Under the pieces are notes generated by a model, which saw nothing but the letters and a program-made list of their open reading frames with translations, did no database searches and was not told where the DNA came from. A stretch of 64,000 nucleotides of DNA, taken from Gallaecimonas xiamenensis 3-C-1. Its GTDB lineage: Bacteria; Pseudomonadota; Gammaproteobacteria; Enterobacterales; Gallaecimonadaceae. The stretch's first letter is position 1, and each line of letters begins with the position of its first letter. Where the stretch lies: contig NZ_AMRI01000002.1 of the NCBI RefSeq assembly GCF_000299915.1, forward strand, positions 124,001 to 188,000, given 5' to 3'. This document shows positions 57,289 to 64,000 of the stretch, piece by piece. Made by a program: the position numbers and the translations under genes.

Positions 57289-58813
57289 ACCAAGCCTGCA
57301 GCTCGAAGAAGAGGCCCTGGCCCAGGAGGCCCAGCAAGAGCTGAGCCCCGAACAGGAGCTGGCCGCCGGCCGGCTGCCCTTCGCCTTTGCCAAGCGCCAC
57401 GGGGTGCTCTTTACCGAAGGGCACCTCTACCTGCGAGAGGGGGCCAAACCCCAGGCCTTGCTGGAGGCCTGGCGTTTCCTGGGGGAGGCCATTGGCCCCA
57501 CGCCCCTGTCCGGCCACGATTTCGAAGAGCAACTGGTGGCCGCTTACCAGCGTGACTCCAGTGCTGCCCGCCAGTTGATGGAAGACATCGGCGCCGACCT
57601 GGATCTGAACGCCCTGGCCGAGGAGCTGCCCCAGACCGAGGATCTGCTGGACTCCGACGACGACGCCCCGGTGATTCGGCTGATCAATGCCCTGCTGTCG
57701 GAGGCTATCAAGGAAGGGGCCTCGGATATCCATATCGAAACCTTCGAGCAAGCCCTGGTGGTGCGTTTTCGCATCGACGGCGTGCTCAAGGAAGTGCTCA
57801 AGCCCAGCCGCAAGCTGGCCAACCTGCTGGTCTCAAGGATCAAGGTCATGTCCCGCATGGACATCGCCGAAAAGCGGGTGCCCCAGGATGGCCGTATCGG
57901 CCTGCGTATCGCCGGCCGGGCGGTGGACGTGCGGGTGTCCACCATGCCGTCCAACCACGGCGAACGGGTGGTGCTGCGTCTGCTGGACAAAAACGCGGTG
58001 CGCCTGGACTTGGAAGACTTGGGCATGGCCAAGGCGGTGCGCGGCCAGTTCGAGGCCCTTATCCGCAAGCCCCACGGCATTATCCTGGTCACCGGCCCAA
58101 CCGGCTCCGGTAAATCCACCACCCTCTATGCGGGGCTGTCGGAGATCAACTCCAAGGACCGCAACATCCTGACCGTCGAAGACCCCATCGAATATGACCT
58201 GGAAGGCATAGGCCAGACCCAGGTCAACCCCAAGGTGGACATGACCTTCGCCCGGGGCTTGCGGGCCATACTGCGCCAGGACCCGGACGTGGTGATGGTG
58301 GGGGAGATCCGAGACCTGGAAACGGCGCAGATCGCCGTGCAGGCGTCCCTGACCGGCCACTTGGTGCTGTCTACCCTGCACACCAATACCGCCGCCGGCG
58401 CCATTACCCGCCTGGAGGACATGGGGGTTGAACCCTTCCTTATTTCCAGCTCCCTGCTCGGGGTGCTGGCCCAGCGCCTGGTGCGCCGCCTCTGCCCCCA
58501 ATGCCGTGAGCCCTACCAAGCCAGCAAGGGCGAGCTGGAGCTGATGGGGGTCGAGGAAAAACATCTCACCCTGTTCCACCCCAAGGGCTGCGAACACTGC
58601 AACATGACCGGTTATCGCGGCCGGACCGGCATCCACGAGTTCATCATCATCGACGAGAAACTCAGGGAGCTTATCCACAACGGCCGGGGCGAGCAGGCCA
58701 TCATCAAGCAGGTACGCAAGTCGGTACCCAGCATCCGCGACGACGGTTTTGCCAAGGTGCAGGCCGGTGTCACTTCCCTTGAGGAAGTGCTGCGGGTCAC
58801 CCGGGAGGATTGA
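57281..58813 (+). CDS. gspE: Type II secretion ATPase GspE
   Basis: Cytoplasmic motor for pseudopilus assembly. From the ATG overlapping gspD (AAAGG upstream) the product is 510 residues: an N-terminal GspL-binding domain (about 1-150), Walker A GPTGSGKS at 272-279, the Asp box, Walker B ([12 protein letters not shown]) and His box, and a tetracysteine zinc motif (CPQC, then CEHC). It ends with the GspF gene start overlapping by one base (TGATG). Confidence 0.97.
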   Translation: MTEPSLQLEEEALAQEAQQELSPEQELAAGRLPFAFAKRHGVLFTEGHLYLREGAKPQALLEAWRFLGEAIGPTPLSGHDFEEQLVAAYQRDSSAARQLMEDIGADLDLNALAEELPQTEDLLDSDDDAPVIRLINALLSEAIKEGASDIHIETFEQALVVRFRIDGVLKEVLKPSRKLANLLVSRIKVMSRMDIAEKRVPQDGRIGLRIAGRAVDVRVSTMPSNHGERVVLRLLDKNAVRLDLEDLGMAKAVRGQFEALIRKPHGIILVTGPTGSGKSTTLYAGLSEINSKDRNILTVEDPIEYDLEGIGQTQVNPKVDMTFARGLRAILRQDPDVVMVGEIRDLETAQIAVQASLTGHLVLSTLHTNTAAGAITRLEDMGVEPFLISSSLLGVLAQRLVRRLCPQCREPYQASKGELELMGVEEKHLTLFHPKGCEHCNMTGYRGRTGIHEFIIIDEKLRELIHNGRGEQAIIKQVRKSVPSIRDDGFAKVQAGVTSLEEVLRVTRED

Positions 58814-60033
58814 TGGCGGCTTTCGAATACGTCGCCCTGGACGCCAAGGGCAAACAGAAAAAAGGCCTGCTGGAAGCGGATACCGCCAGGGCGGCCCGGG
58901 TGCTGCTGCGGGAACAGGGGCTGATGCCGGTCAGCCTGGAAGCCAGCGCCCAGAAGGAAAAGGCCCAGGCCCAAGGCAAAGGTGTGGGCTTTGGCCAACG
59001 TATCTCGGTGCCGGATCTGGCCCTTATCACCCGCCAGCTCTCTACTCTGGTGCAATCGGCCCTGCCGTTGGAAGAGTGCCTCAAGGCGGTGGCGGAACAG
59101 ACCGAGAAGCCGCGCCTCAAGCGCATCATTATGGCGGTGCGCTCCAAGGTGGTGGAAGGCTATAGCCTGGCCGACTCCATGGCCGAGTACCCCCATGTAT
59201 TTGACGACCTTTACTGCGCCATGATCAGCGCCGGGGAAAAGTCCGGGCACTTGGACACTGTCCTCAATCGCCTGGCCGACTACACCGAGCAGCGCCAGGC
59301 CATCAAGCAGAAGGTCCAACAGGCGATGATCTACCCCATCATCCTGACGGTGGTGGCCATAGGGGTTATCAGCCTGCTGCTGGCCACTGTGGTACCCACT
59401 GTGGTGGGGCAGTTTGACCATATGAATGCCGCCCTGCCGGCCAGTACCCGCTTTTTGATTGCCGCCTCCGACTTTGTCCGCAATTGGGGCCTGTTGGTGC
59501 TGGCGGCGGCGGTGCTGGCGACAGTGGTCTTTCGCCGTGCCATGCGCCAGGAGCGCTTTCGCGCCAAGGTCCATGGCCTGCTATTAAGAACCACCGGCCT
59601 CGGCAAGGTGGTGCGGGGGGTCAACACCGCCCGCTTTGCCCGCACCCTGTCCATCTGCAGCGCCTCTTCGGTGCCGCTGCTGGAAGGCATGCGCATCAGC
59701 GGCGAGGTGCTTACCAACGACGTGATGCGCGTCGCCCTGCGGGACGCCACCACCAAGGTCCGGGAGGGCAGCAGCCTGCGCCAGGCCCTGACCCAAACCA
59801 AGCTGTTCCCGCCGATGATGCTGCACATGGTCGCCTCTGGGGAGAAATCCGGTGAACTGACCCAGATGCTGGAGCGGGCCGCCGACAACCAGGACAGGGA
59901 GTTTGCCAACCTGGTGACAGTGTCCCTTGGCATCCTCACGCCGCTGATGGTGGTGATGATGGCCGGCATTGTCTTTTTTATCGTGATCTCTATCCTGCAA
60001 CCCATTCTGGAAATGAACAATATGGTGGCCTGA
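58813..60033 (+). CDS. gspF: Type II secretion inner-membrane platform protein GspF
   Basis: Polytopic core of the assembly platform. The 406-residue product starts [18 protein letters not shown] and has two T2SSF repeats (about 70-195 and 275-395) with helices at about 170-190, 220-240 and 375-398. The repeat motifs are LITRQLSTLVQSALPLEECL and RTLSICSASSVPLLEGM, with VASGEKSGEL after the second. There is a 17-base gap before gspG. Confidence 0.96.
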   Translation: MAAFEYVALDAKGKQKKGLLEADTARAARVLLREQGLMPVSLEASAQKEKAQAQGKGVGFGQRISVPDLALITRQLSTLVQSALPLEECLKAVAEQTEKPRLKRIIMAVRSKVVEGYSLADSMAEYPHVFDDLYCAMISAGEKSGHLDTVLNRLADYTEQRQAIKQKVQQAMIYPIILTVVAIGVISLLLATVVPTVVGQFDHMNAALPASTRFLIAASDFVRNWGLLVLAAAVLATVVFRRAMRQERFRAKVHGLLLRTTGLGKVVRGVNTARFARTLSICSASSVPLLEGMRISGEVLTNDVMRVALRDATTKVREGSSLRQALTQTKLFPPMMLHMVASGEKSGELTQMLERAADNQDREFANLVTVSLGILTPLMVVMMAGIVFFIVISILQPILEMNNMVA

Positions 60034-60050
60034 GCCGCCAAGGAGCCGTA

Positions 60051-60485
60051 ATGAAAAGCAAGCAACAGGGTTTTACCCTTATCGAAATCATGGTGGTGGT
60101 GGTGATCCTGGGAATGCTGATCGCCATAGTCGCCCCCAATGTGCTGGGTAACAAAGACAAGGCCATGGTGCAAAAGGCCATTGCCGACATCAACGGCCTG
60201 GAGTCGGCCCTGGAAATGTACTACCTGGACAACAGCCAGCTGCCCAACACCCAGCAGGGGCTGCAGGCCCTGGTGGAAGAGCCGGTACCGGCCCCCCGCA
60301 ACTACCGCCAAGGCGGCTATATCAAGCGCCTGCCCACAGACCCTTGGGGCAACGACTACATCTACATCAGCCCCGGCGAGCACGGCCGTTACGACCTGTT
60401 CACCCTGGGCGCCGACAACCAGGAAGGGGGTGAAGATCTCAATGCCGACATCGGCAACTGGAACATCAAGGACTTCCAAAAATAA
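60051..60485 (+). CDS. gspG: Major pseudopilin GspG
   Basis: Main subunit of the pseudopilus. The 144-residue precursor has a short basic leader (MKSKQQG) and the prepilin-peptidase site G-FTLIE with Glu5 of the mature chain, then a hydrophobic helix (IMVVVVILGMLIAIVAPNV). The C-terminal domain carries TQQGLQALV, DPWGNDY and the calcium-site region (PGEHGRYDLFTLGADNQEGG). AAGGAG precedes the ATG. Confidence 0.97.
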   Translation: MKSKQQGFTLIEIMVVVVILGMLIAIVAPNVLGNKDKAMVQKAIADINGLESALEMYYLDNSQLPNTQQGLQALVEEPVPAPRNYRQGGYIKRLPTDPWGNDYIYISPGEHGRYDLFTLGADNQEGGEDLNADIGNWNIKDFQK

Positions 60486-60487
60486 TC

Positions 60488-61192
60488 ATGTTGCCGCGCC
60501 GCGCCGCCGGCTTCTCATTGCTTGAGTTGCTGGTCGTCCTCTTTGTCATCGGCATGATGGTGGCCATGGTCAGCCTGTCTTTTGGCGGCCAGAGCGATGG
60601 CGTGGCTCTGGACAAGGAAGCCCTGCGTTGGCAGGCCCGCTTTGCCCTGATGCACGACGAGGCGATCATGCGCGGCGAGGAGCTGGGGCTGAAGTTCGAC
60701 CAGGAAGGGGGCGTTGAGCCCATGCGTTTTGACCCGGACGCCCCGGCGCCGGGGTATGAAGACGACCCCGAAGGGCCCAAAGGAGCCTGGAAGGCCCTGG
60801 ACGACGACGGTGTCCTGAAGAACTGGCACAGCGAGCCCGGTATCCATGGCGCCTTGCGCCTGGAGGGGTTGTCCCTGGGCCAAAGCCTGATCCCCGATGA
60901 CGCCTTCGAGGTGGAGGGCAGCTCCCAGGAGCGGGAAAAACGCCTGACACCGCACCTGTTCTTCCTGTCGTCCGGGGAGTTTTTGCCCTTTGAAATCTGT
61001 TTTTTCAAGGTAAAGAGCGAGGCCCTGGCAGGATTGCTGGATTTTAGCCGGGAGAGCCGAGAGCGCAGCATCCTGGCCAGCAATGACCCCAGCCAGGTGT
61101 TGAGCCGCTGCGTCCAAGGCCATGCCAACGGCTACCTGGACAGGCCCGACAGCAGCGATCTCAGTTGGCGCCAAGGGGAACTGAGCTGGTGA
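60488..61192 (+). CDS. gspH: Minor pseudopilin GspH
   Basis: Minor pseudopilin with leader MLPRRAAG and mature start FSLLELLVVLFVIGMMVAMV. At 234 residues it is longer than many GspH proteins (about 170-200), with extra acidic segments in the globular domain (FDPDAPAPGYEDDPEG). Only 2 bases follow the gspG stop and its own stop overlaps gspI. Confidence 0.9.
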   Translation: MLPRRAAGFSLLELLVVLFVIGMMVAMVSLSFGGQSDGVALDKEALRWQARFALMHDEAIMRGEELGLKFDQEGGVEPMRFDPDAPAPGYEDDPEGPKGAWKALDDDGVLKNWHSEPGIHGALRLEGLSLGQSLIPDDAFEVEGSSQEREKRLTPHLFFLSSGEFLPFEICFFKVKSEALAGLLDFSRESRERSILASNDPSQVLSRCVQGHANGYLDRPDSSDLSWRQGELSW

Positions 61193-61545
61193 AGATGCGC
61201 GGTTTTACCCTTATCGAAGTGCTGGTGGCCATGGCCATCTTCGCCCTGTCGGCCATTGCCGTTATCAATGCCACCACCAATGGGGTGCGCAGCCTGTCCA
61301 TCCTGGAAGAAAAGACCCTGGCCGACTGGGTGGCCAGTAATAAGCTCAACGACGCCGAGTACAGCGAGCTCAAGGACGGTGCCCAAGGCACCGAAACCCA
61401 GGCCGGGGTGGAATGGCATTGGCGGGTAAAACGCCTGAAAACCGAAGATAAAAGCTTTTTCGCCCTGGAGGTGACAGTGTCGCGCAACAGCGACCTGAGC
61501 CACCCAGGGGCGGTGCTGCGCCGCTATTTCGAGGTGCAGTCATGA
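61189..61545 (+). CDS. gspI: Minor pseudopilin GspI
   Basis: Initiating minor pseudopilin. From the GTG at 61189 the precursor is 118 residues, MKMRG-FTLIEVLVAMAIFALSAIAVI. GTG is preferred over the ATG at 61195 because AGGGGA then has normal spacing and the stop/start overlap (GTGA) matches the other junctions of this operon. The mature domain ends with LRRYFEVQS. It pairs with GspJ and GspK at the pseudopilus tip. Confidence 0.92.
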   Translation: MKMRGFTLIEVLVAMAIFALSAIAVINATTNGVRSLSILEEKTLADWVASNKLNDAEYSELKDGAQGTETQAGVEWHWRVKRLKTEDKSFFALEVTVSRNSDLSHPGAVLRRYFEVQS

Positions 61546-62195
61546 GGCCGGCGCCCAGGGTTATCCCCCGAGACCTTGTCCGAGGCTTCACCCTGATCGA
61601 GGTGCTGGTGGCCATGGCCATCTTCGCCCTTCTGGCCGTGGGGGCCTACCAGGTGTTGAACCAGGTATTGCAGGCTGACAAGAGCAGCCAGGAAAAGTCC
61701 GGGCGCCTGGCCGAACTGCAACAGGCGATGCTGACGGTGGAGCGGGATATGCTCCAGCTCACCAGCCGCCAGGTGCGTTTCCCCGGCGGCGACAAGCAGG
61801 CCAGCGTCTTCAAAGGCGGCCCCTTCCTACTGGACTCGGAGGACGACGGCATCCTCTTTACCCGCCGGGGCTGGCAAAACCCGGCGGCCATGCTGCCCCG
61901 TTCGGAAGTGCAGCTGGCCGCTTATCGCCTCAAAGAGGGCAAGCTGGTCAAGGACTACTACTTCTATCCGGACCCGGACGTAGGGGTGGAACCCCAGGAA
62001 CAACCCCTACTGGCCGGTGTCGACGCCTTTAAGGTGCGCTACTACGACGGCAAGGACTGGCAGGAAAGCTGGGACGCGGCAGCGCTGCCCAGGGCCATAG
62101 AGCTTAAGTTAAAGCTCAAGGACTTCGGCGAGCTGAGCCGCCGCTTCGCCGTCCCCACCCCGGACAAGGACGACAGCAGCGGGGAGGACAAGTGA
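61542..62195 (+). CDS. gspJ: Minor pseudopilin GspJ
   Basis: Tip-complex pseudopilin of 217 residues. The leader is long for the family (MRPAPRVIPRDLVRG) and is followed by FTLIEVLVAMAIFALLAVGAYQVL. The globular part has ELQQAMLTVERDMLQLTSRQVR, typical of GspJ. ATGA overlap with gspI and GTGA overlap with gspK. Confidence 0.93.
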   Translation: MRPAPRVIPRDLVRGFTLIEVLVAMAIFALLAVGAYQVLNQVLQADKSSQEKSGRLAELQQAMLTVERDMLQLTSRQVRFPGGDKQASVFKGGPFLLDSEDDGILFTRRGWQNPAAMLPRSEVQLAAYRLKEGKLVKDYYFYPDPDVGVEPQEQPLLAGVDAFKVRYYDGKDWQESWDAAALPRAIELKLKLKDFGELSRRFAVPTPDKDDSSGEDK

Positions 62196-63157
62196 ACCAA
62201 AGGCAAAGGGGCGTGGCCCTCATTACCGTCATGCTGATCCTGGCCATCATGGTGGTGGTGGCGGCCGGTATCGGCGGCCGTCTGGGCATCAATATCCGCC
62301 GTACCGGCAACCAGATCGGCCAACATCAGGCCTACTTTTATGCCCTGTCCGGCGAGGCCTTTGCCAAGCTGGCCCTGCACCGGCTGCTAAAGGAAGAAGA
62401 CGGGGAGCTGAACCTGAGCCAGGACTGGGCCAAACCCCAGGCTTTCCCGGTGGAAGGGGGCAGTATCAAGGGCCAGATCCGCGACGGCCACGGCTGCTTC
62501 AACCTCAACAGCCTGCAAGGGGACAACGACCAGGACCGCCAAAGTCATCGCAAGGCCTTCCAAGCCTTGCTGGAGGCCCTGGAAGTGGACAGCTTCGAGG
62601 CGGAAACCGTCAGCTATTCCCTGGCGGACTGGCTGGACGATGACAGCCGCCTGGATGCCAGTTTCGGCGCCGAAGACGCCGAATACCAAGGCCGGGAGTT
62701 TCCCTACCTGGCGGCCAATGGCCTGATGACGGATGTGTCAGAGCTGCGCATGGTCAACGGGGTGACGGCGGCCATCTACCTCAAGGTGCGGCCTTATGTC
62801 TGCGTCTTGGACGACAACAGCTTTGAAGTGAACGTCAACACCCTGCCCAGTGACAGGGCGGCGGTGCTGGCCGCCGTGCTCACCCCCCTGACCCTGAGCG
62901 ATGCCGAGGGGATCCTTGGGGCTAGGCCGGAAGAGGGCTTCGACAGCCTGGACCAGGTTTGGGAAGAGCCTGCCCTGGCGTCCTTGCAAGACCCCTTGCC
63001 GGGGGCCAAGGAAGCCCTGGTGCTGAAATCTGATCGCTATTTTGTTTCCCTGGAAGGGCGCTTCCAGGACAGGCCCATGTACATGGAAAGTCTCTTGAAG
63101 AAAGACGATAACAACAAGCTGACGACGCTGTGGCGCCGTCTGGGAGGACGCTTGTGA
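62192..63157 (+). CDS. gspK: Minor pseudopilin GspK
   Basis: Large tip pseudopilin of 321 residues, GTG start overlapping gspJ. The leader MNQRQRG precedes VALITVMLILAIMVVVAAGIG; mature position 5 is Val, not Glu, as usual for GspK. The saddle and helical insert domains follow (CFNLNSLQGD, SLADWLDDD). Two cysteines (GHGCFNL, PYVCVLDD) may form a disulfide. Confidence 0.94.
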   Translation: MNQRQRGVALITVMLILAIMVVVAAGIGGRLGINIRRTGNQIGQHQAYFYALSGEAFAKLALHRLLKEEDGELNLSQDWAKPQAFPVEGGSIKGQIRDGHGCFNLNSLQGDNDQDRQSHRKAFQALLEALEVDSFEAETVSYSLADWLDDDSRLDASFGAEDAEYQGREFPYLAANGLMTDVSELRMVNGVTAAIYLKVRPYVCVLDDNSFEVNVNTLPSDRAAVLAAVLTPLTLSDAEGILGARPEEGFDSLDQVWEEPALASLQDPLPGAKEALVLKSDRYFVSLEGRFQDRPMYMESLLKKDDNNKLTTLWRRLGGRL

Positions 63158-64000
63158 CCAACACTTTGGTGATCCGCCTGCCCCTGACTGACGACCAGGG
63201 GATACCCTGGCTCCATTGGTCTGGCGCCGAACAGGCAGTGCTGGCCAGCGGTACCTTGCCTGGCCCAGAGGCCCTGACAGAGCTGGCCCGCCTGGACGGC
63301 CGGCTGTTGGTATTGGTACCGGGTAGCGCCTGCTTTATGGGGTCGGTCAAACAGGCCGGCAAGGGACGACAGTTCCTGCGTGCCGTGCCCTTTGCCCTGG
63401 AAGAAGAACTGGCAGACGACGTGGACAGCCTGCACTTCACCCTCAAACCCCAGGGAGAGCAGGTAGCCGCCGTGGCGGTGCGCCATCAGTTGATGGAGCA
63501 GTGGCTGGGCTGGTTGCAAGAGGCCCAGCTGAGCCCCTGGAAACTGCTGCCCGACTGCCTGGCTCTGCCTTGGCAGCCCCACAGCTGGTCGGCCCTGGTG
63601 CTGGGCCAGGAACTGCTGCTGCGCACCCAGGAGAGCAAAGGGCTTTGCATCGAGGCAGCCCTGGCCGATTGGATAGTAGCCCCACTGGCGGAAGAAACCA
63701 GCGGCGGCGGGGTACAGCCGGTGGAAGCCTACGGCGACCTCAGCCTGCCTCCCAACTGCACCCTGACCCACCTGGACGCCGACCTGCCTCTGGCGGTATT
63801 GGCCAAGGGCGGCTCTGAACAAAGCCTGGACCTGCTCCATGGCCCTTACCAGCAAAAGCGCAAGGGTAAGGGCCCTTTGAATTTGTGGTGGCCGGCCCTG
63901 GCCAGCCTGGCGGCCCTGCTGGTCATCGCCCTGGCCGGCAAGGGGGTGGCCCTGTACCAATACTCGGCGCAAACCCAGGCCCTGGAAGCGCAAATCAAGG
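63154..64000 (+). CDS. gspL: Type II secretion protein GspL, 3' end cut by the window
   Basis: GTG start overlapping the gspK stop (GTGA). The 282 residues visible begin MTNTLVIRLPLTDDQGIPWL. They form the actin-like cytoplasmic domain that binds GspE (VLVPGSACFMGSVKQAGKGRQ split near QAG; AVPFALEEELADDVDSLHF), then a basic stretch and one transmembrane helix (about 249-270; LWWPALASLAALLVIALAG). The periplasmic domain lies beyond the window. The frame remains open to the last base. Confidence 0.93.
   Translation, partial: MTNTLVIRLPLTDDQGIPWLHWSGAEQAVLASGTLPGPEALTELARLDGRLLVLVPGSACFMGSVKQAGKGRQFLRAVPFALEEELADDVDSLHFTLKPQGEQVAAVAVRHQLMEQWLGWLQEAQLSPWKLLPDCLALPWQPHSWSALVLGQELLLRTQESKGLCIEAALADWIVAPLAEETSGGGVQPVEAYGDLSLPPNCTLTHLDADLPLAVLAKGGSEQSLDLLHGPYQQKRKGKGPLNLWWPALASLAALLVIALAGKGVALYQYSAQTQALEAQIK

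Noticed and set aside
55087-57393. A 768-codon open frame antisense to gspD
   Set aside because: Same composition artefact; the plus-strand secretin has all family motifs and operon overlaps.

Overview
The window is about 64 kb of GC-rich DNA that is almost fully coding. It comes from a gammaproteobacterium near the Aeromonas / Shewanella / Alteromonadales part of the tree. A Gallaecimonas-like genome would fit the GC level, the Shewanella-type GalNAc catabolic genes and the GlyGly-CTERM proteases, but no rRNA or marker set is present to settle the genus. I see no tRNA, rRNA, insertion sequence, integrase or CRISPR array.

The backbone is collinear (in reverse) with a well-known Escherichia coli block: nfuA-gntX-bioH, tex, greB, ompR-envZ, pckA, hslO-hslR. 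Four kinds of cargo sit between or beside these anchors: (1) creD and small secreted or membrane proteins between bioH and tex; (2) an N-acetylgalactosamine (Aga) locus of about 13 kb between tex and greB; (3) a stretch from envZ to pckA with cstA, a small Cys-Cys-ending protein, an ArsA/Get3-like ATPase, katG, a lipoprotein hydrolase, an NmrA-like reductase with a divergent LysR regulator, a double-domain beta-propeller phytase with its TonB-dependent receptor, a degenerate GGDEF protein, an AraC regulator and a patatin; (4) two large paralogous S8 proteases between pckA and hslO. After hslR the type II secretion operon begins (gspC to gspL, cut by the window end).

The Aga locus reads as one pathway. 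A TonB receptor imports GalNAc-containing glycan pieces. A secreted GH31 enzyme with two carbohydrate-binding-like domains releases GalNAc. An MFS permease imports it, a ROK kinase phosphorylates it, a NagA-like enzyme deacetylates it, and AgaS deaminates and isomerises it to tagatose-6-phosphate. AgaZ is present without the catalytic aldolase subunit or a tagatose-6-phosphate kinase. A DeoR/AgaR regulator heads the operon, and repeated CTTTCGTTT-type elements lie in the divergent promoter region.

The two proteases end in GlyGly-CTERM tails, a signal seen on type II secretion substrates, and lie about 1.6 kb from the type II secretion operon. The least understood unit is the translationally overlapped cstA - CC protein - ArsA-like ATPase operon. 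Most genes are bounded by strong hairpin-plus-T terminators, several of them bidirectional between convergent genes.
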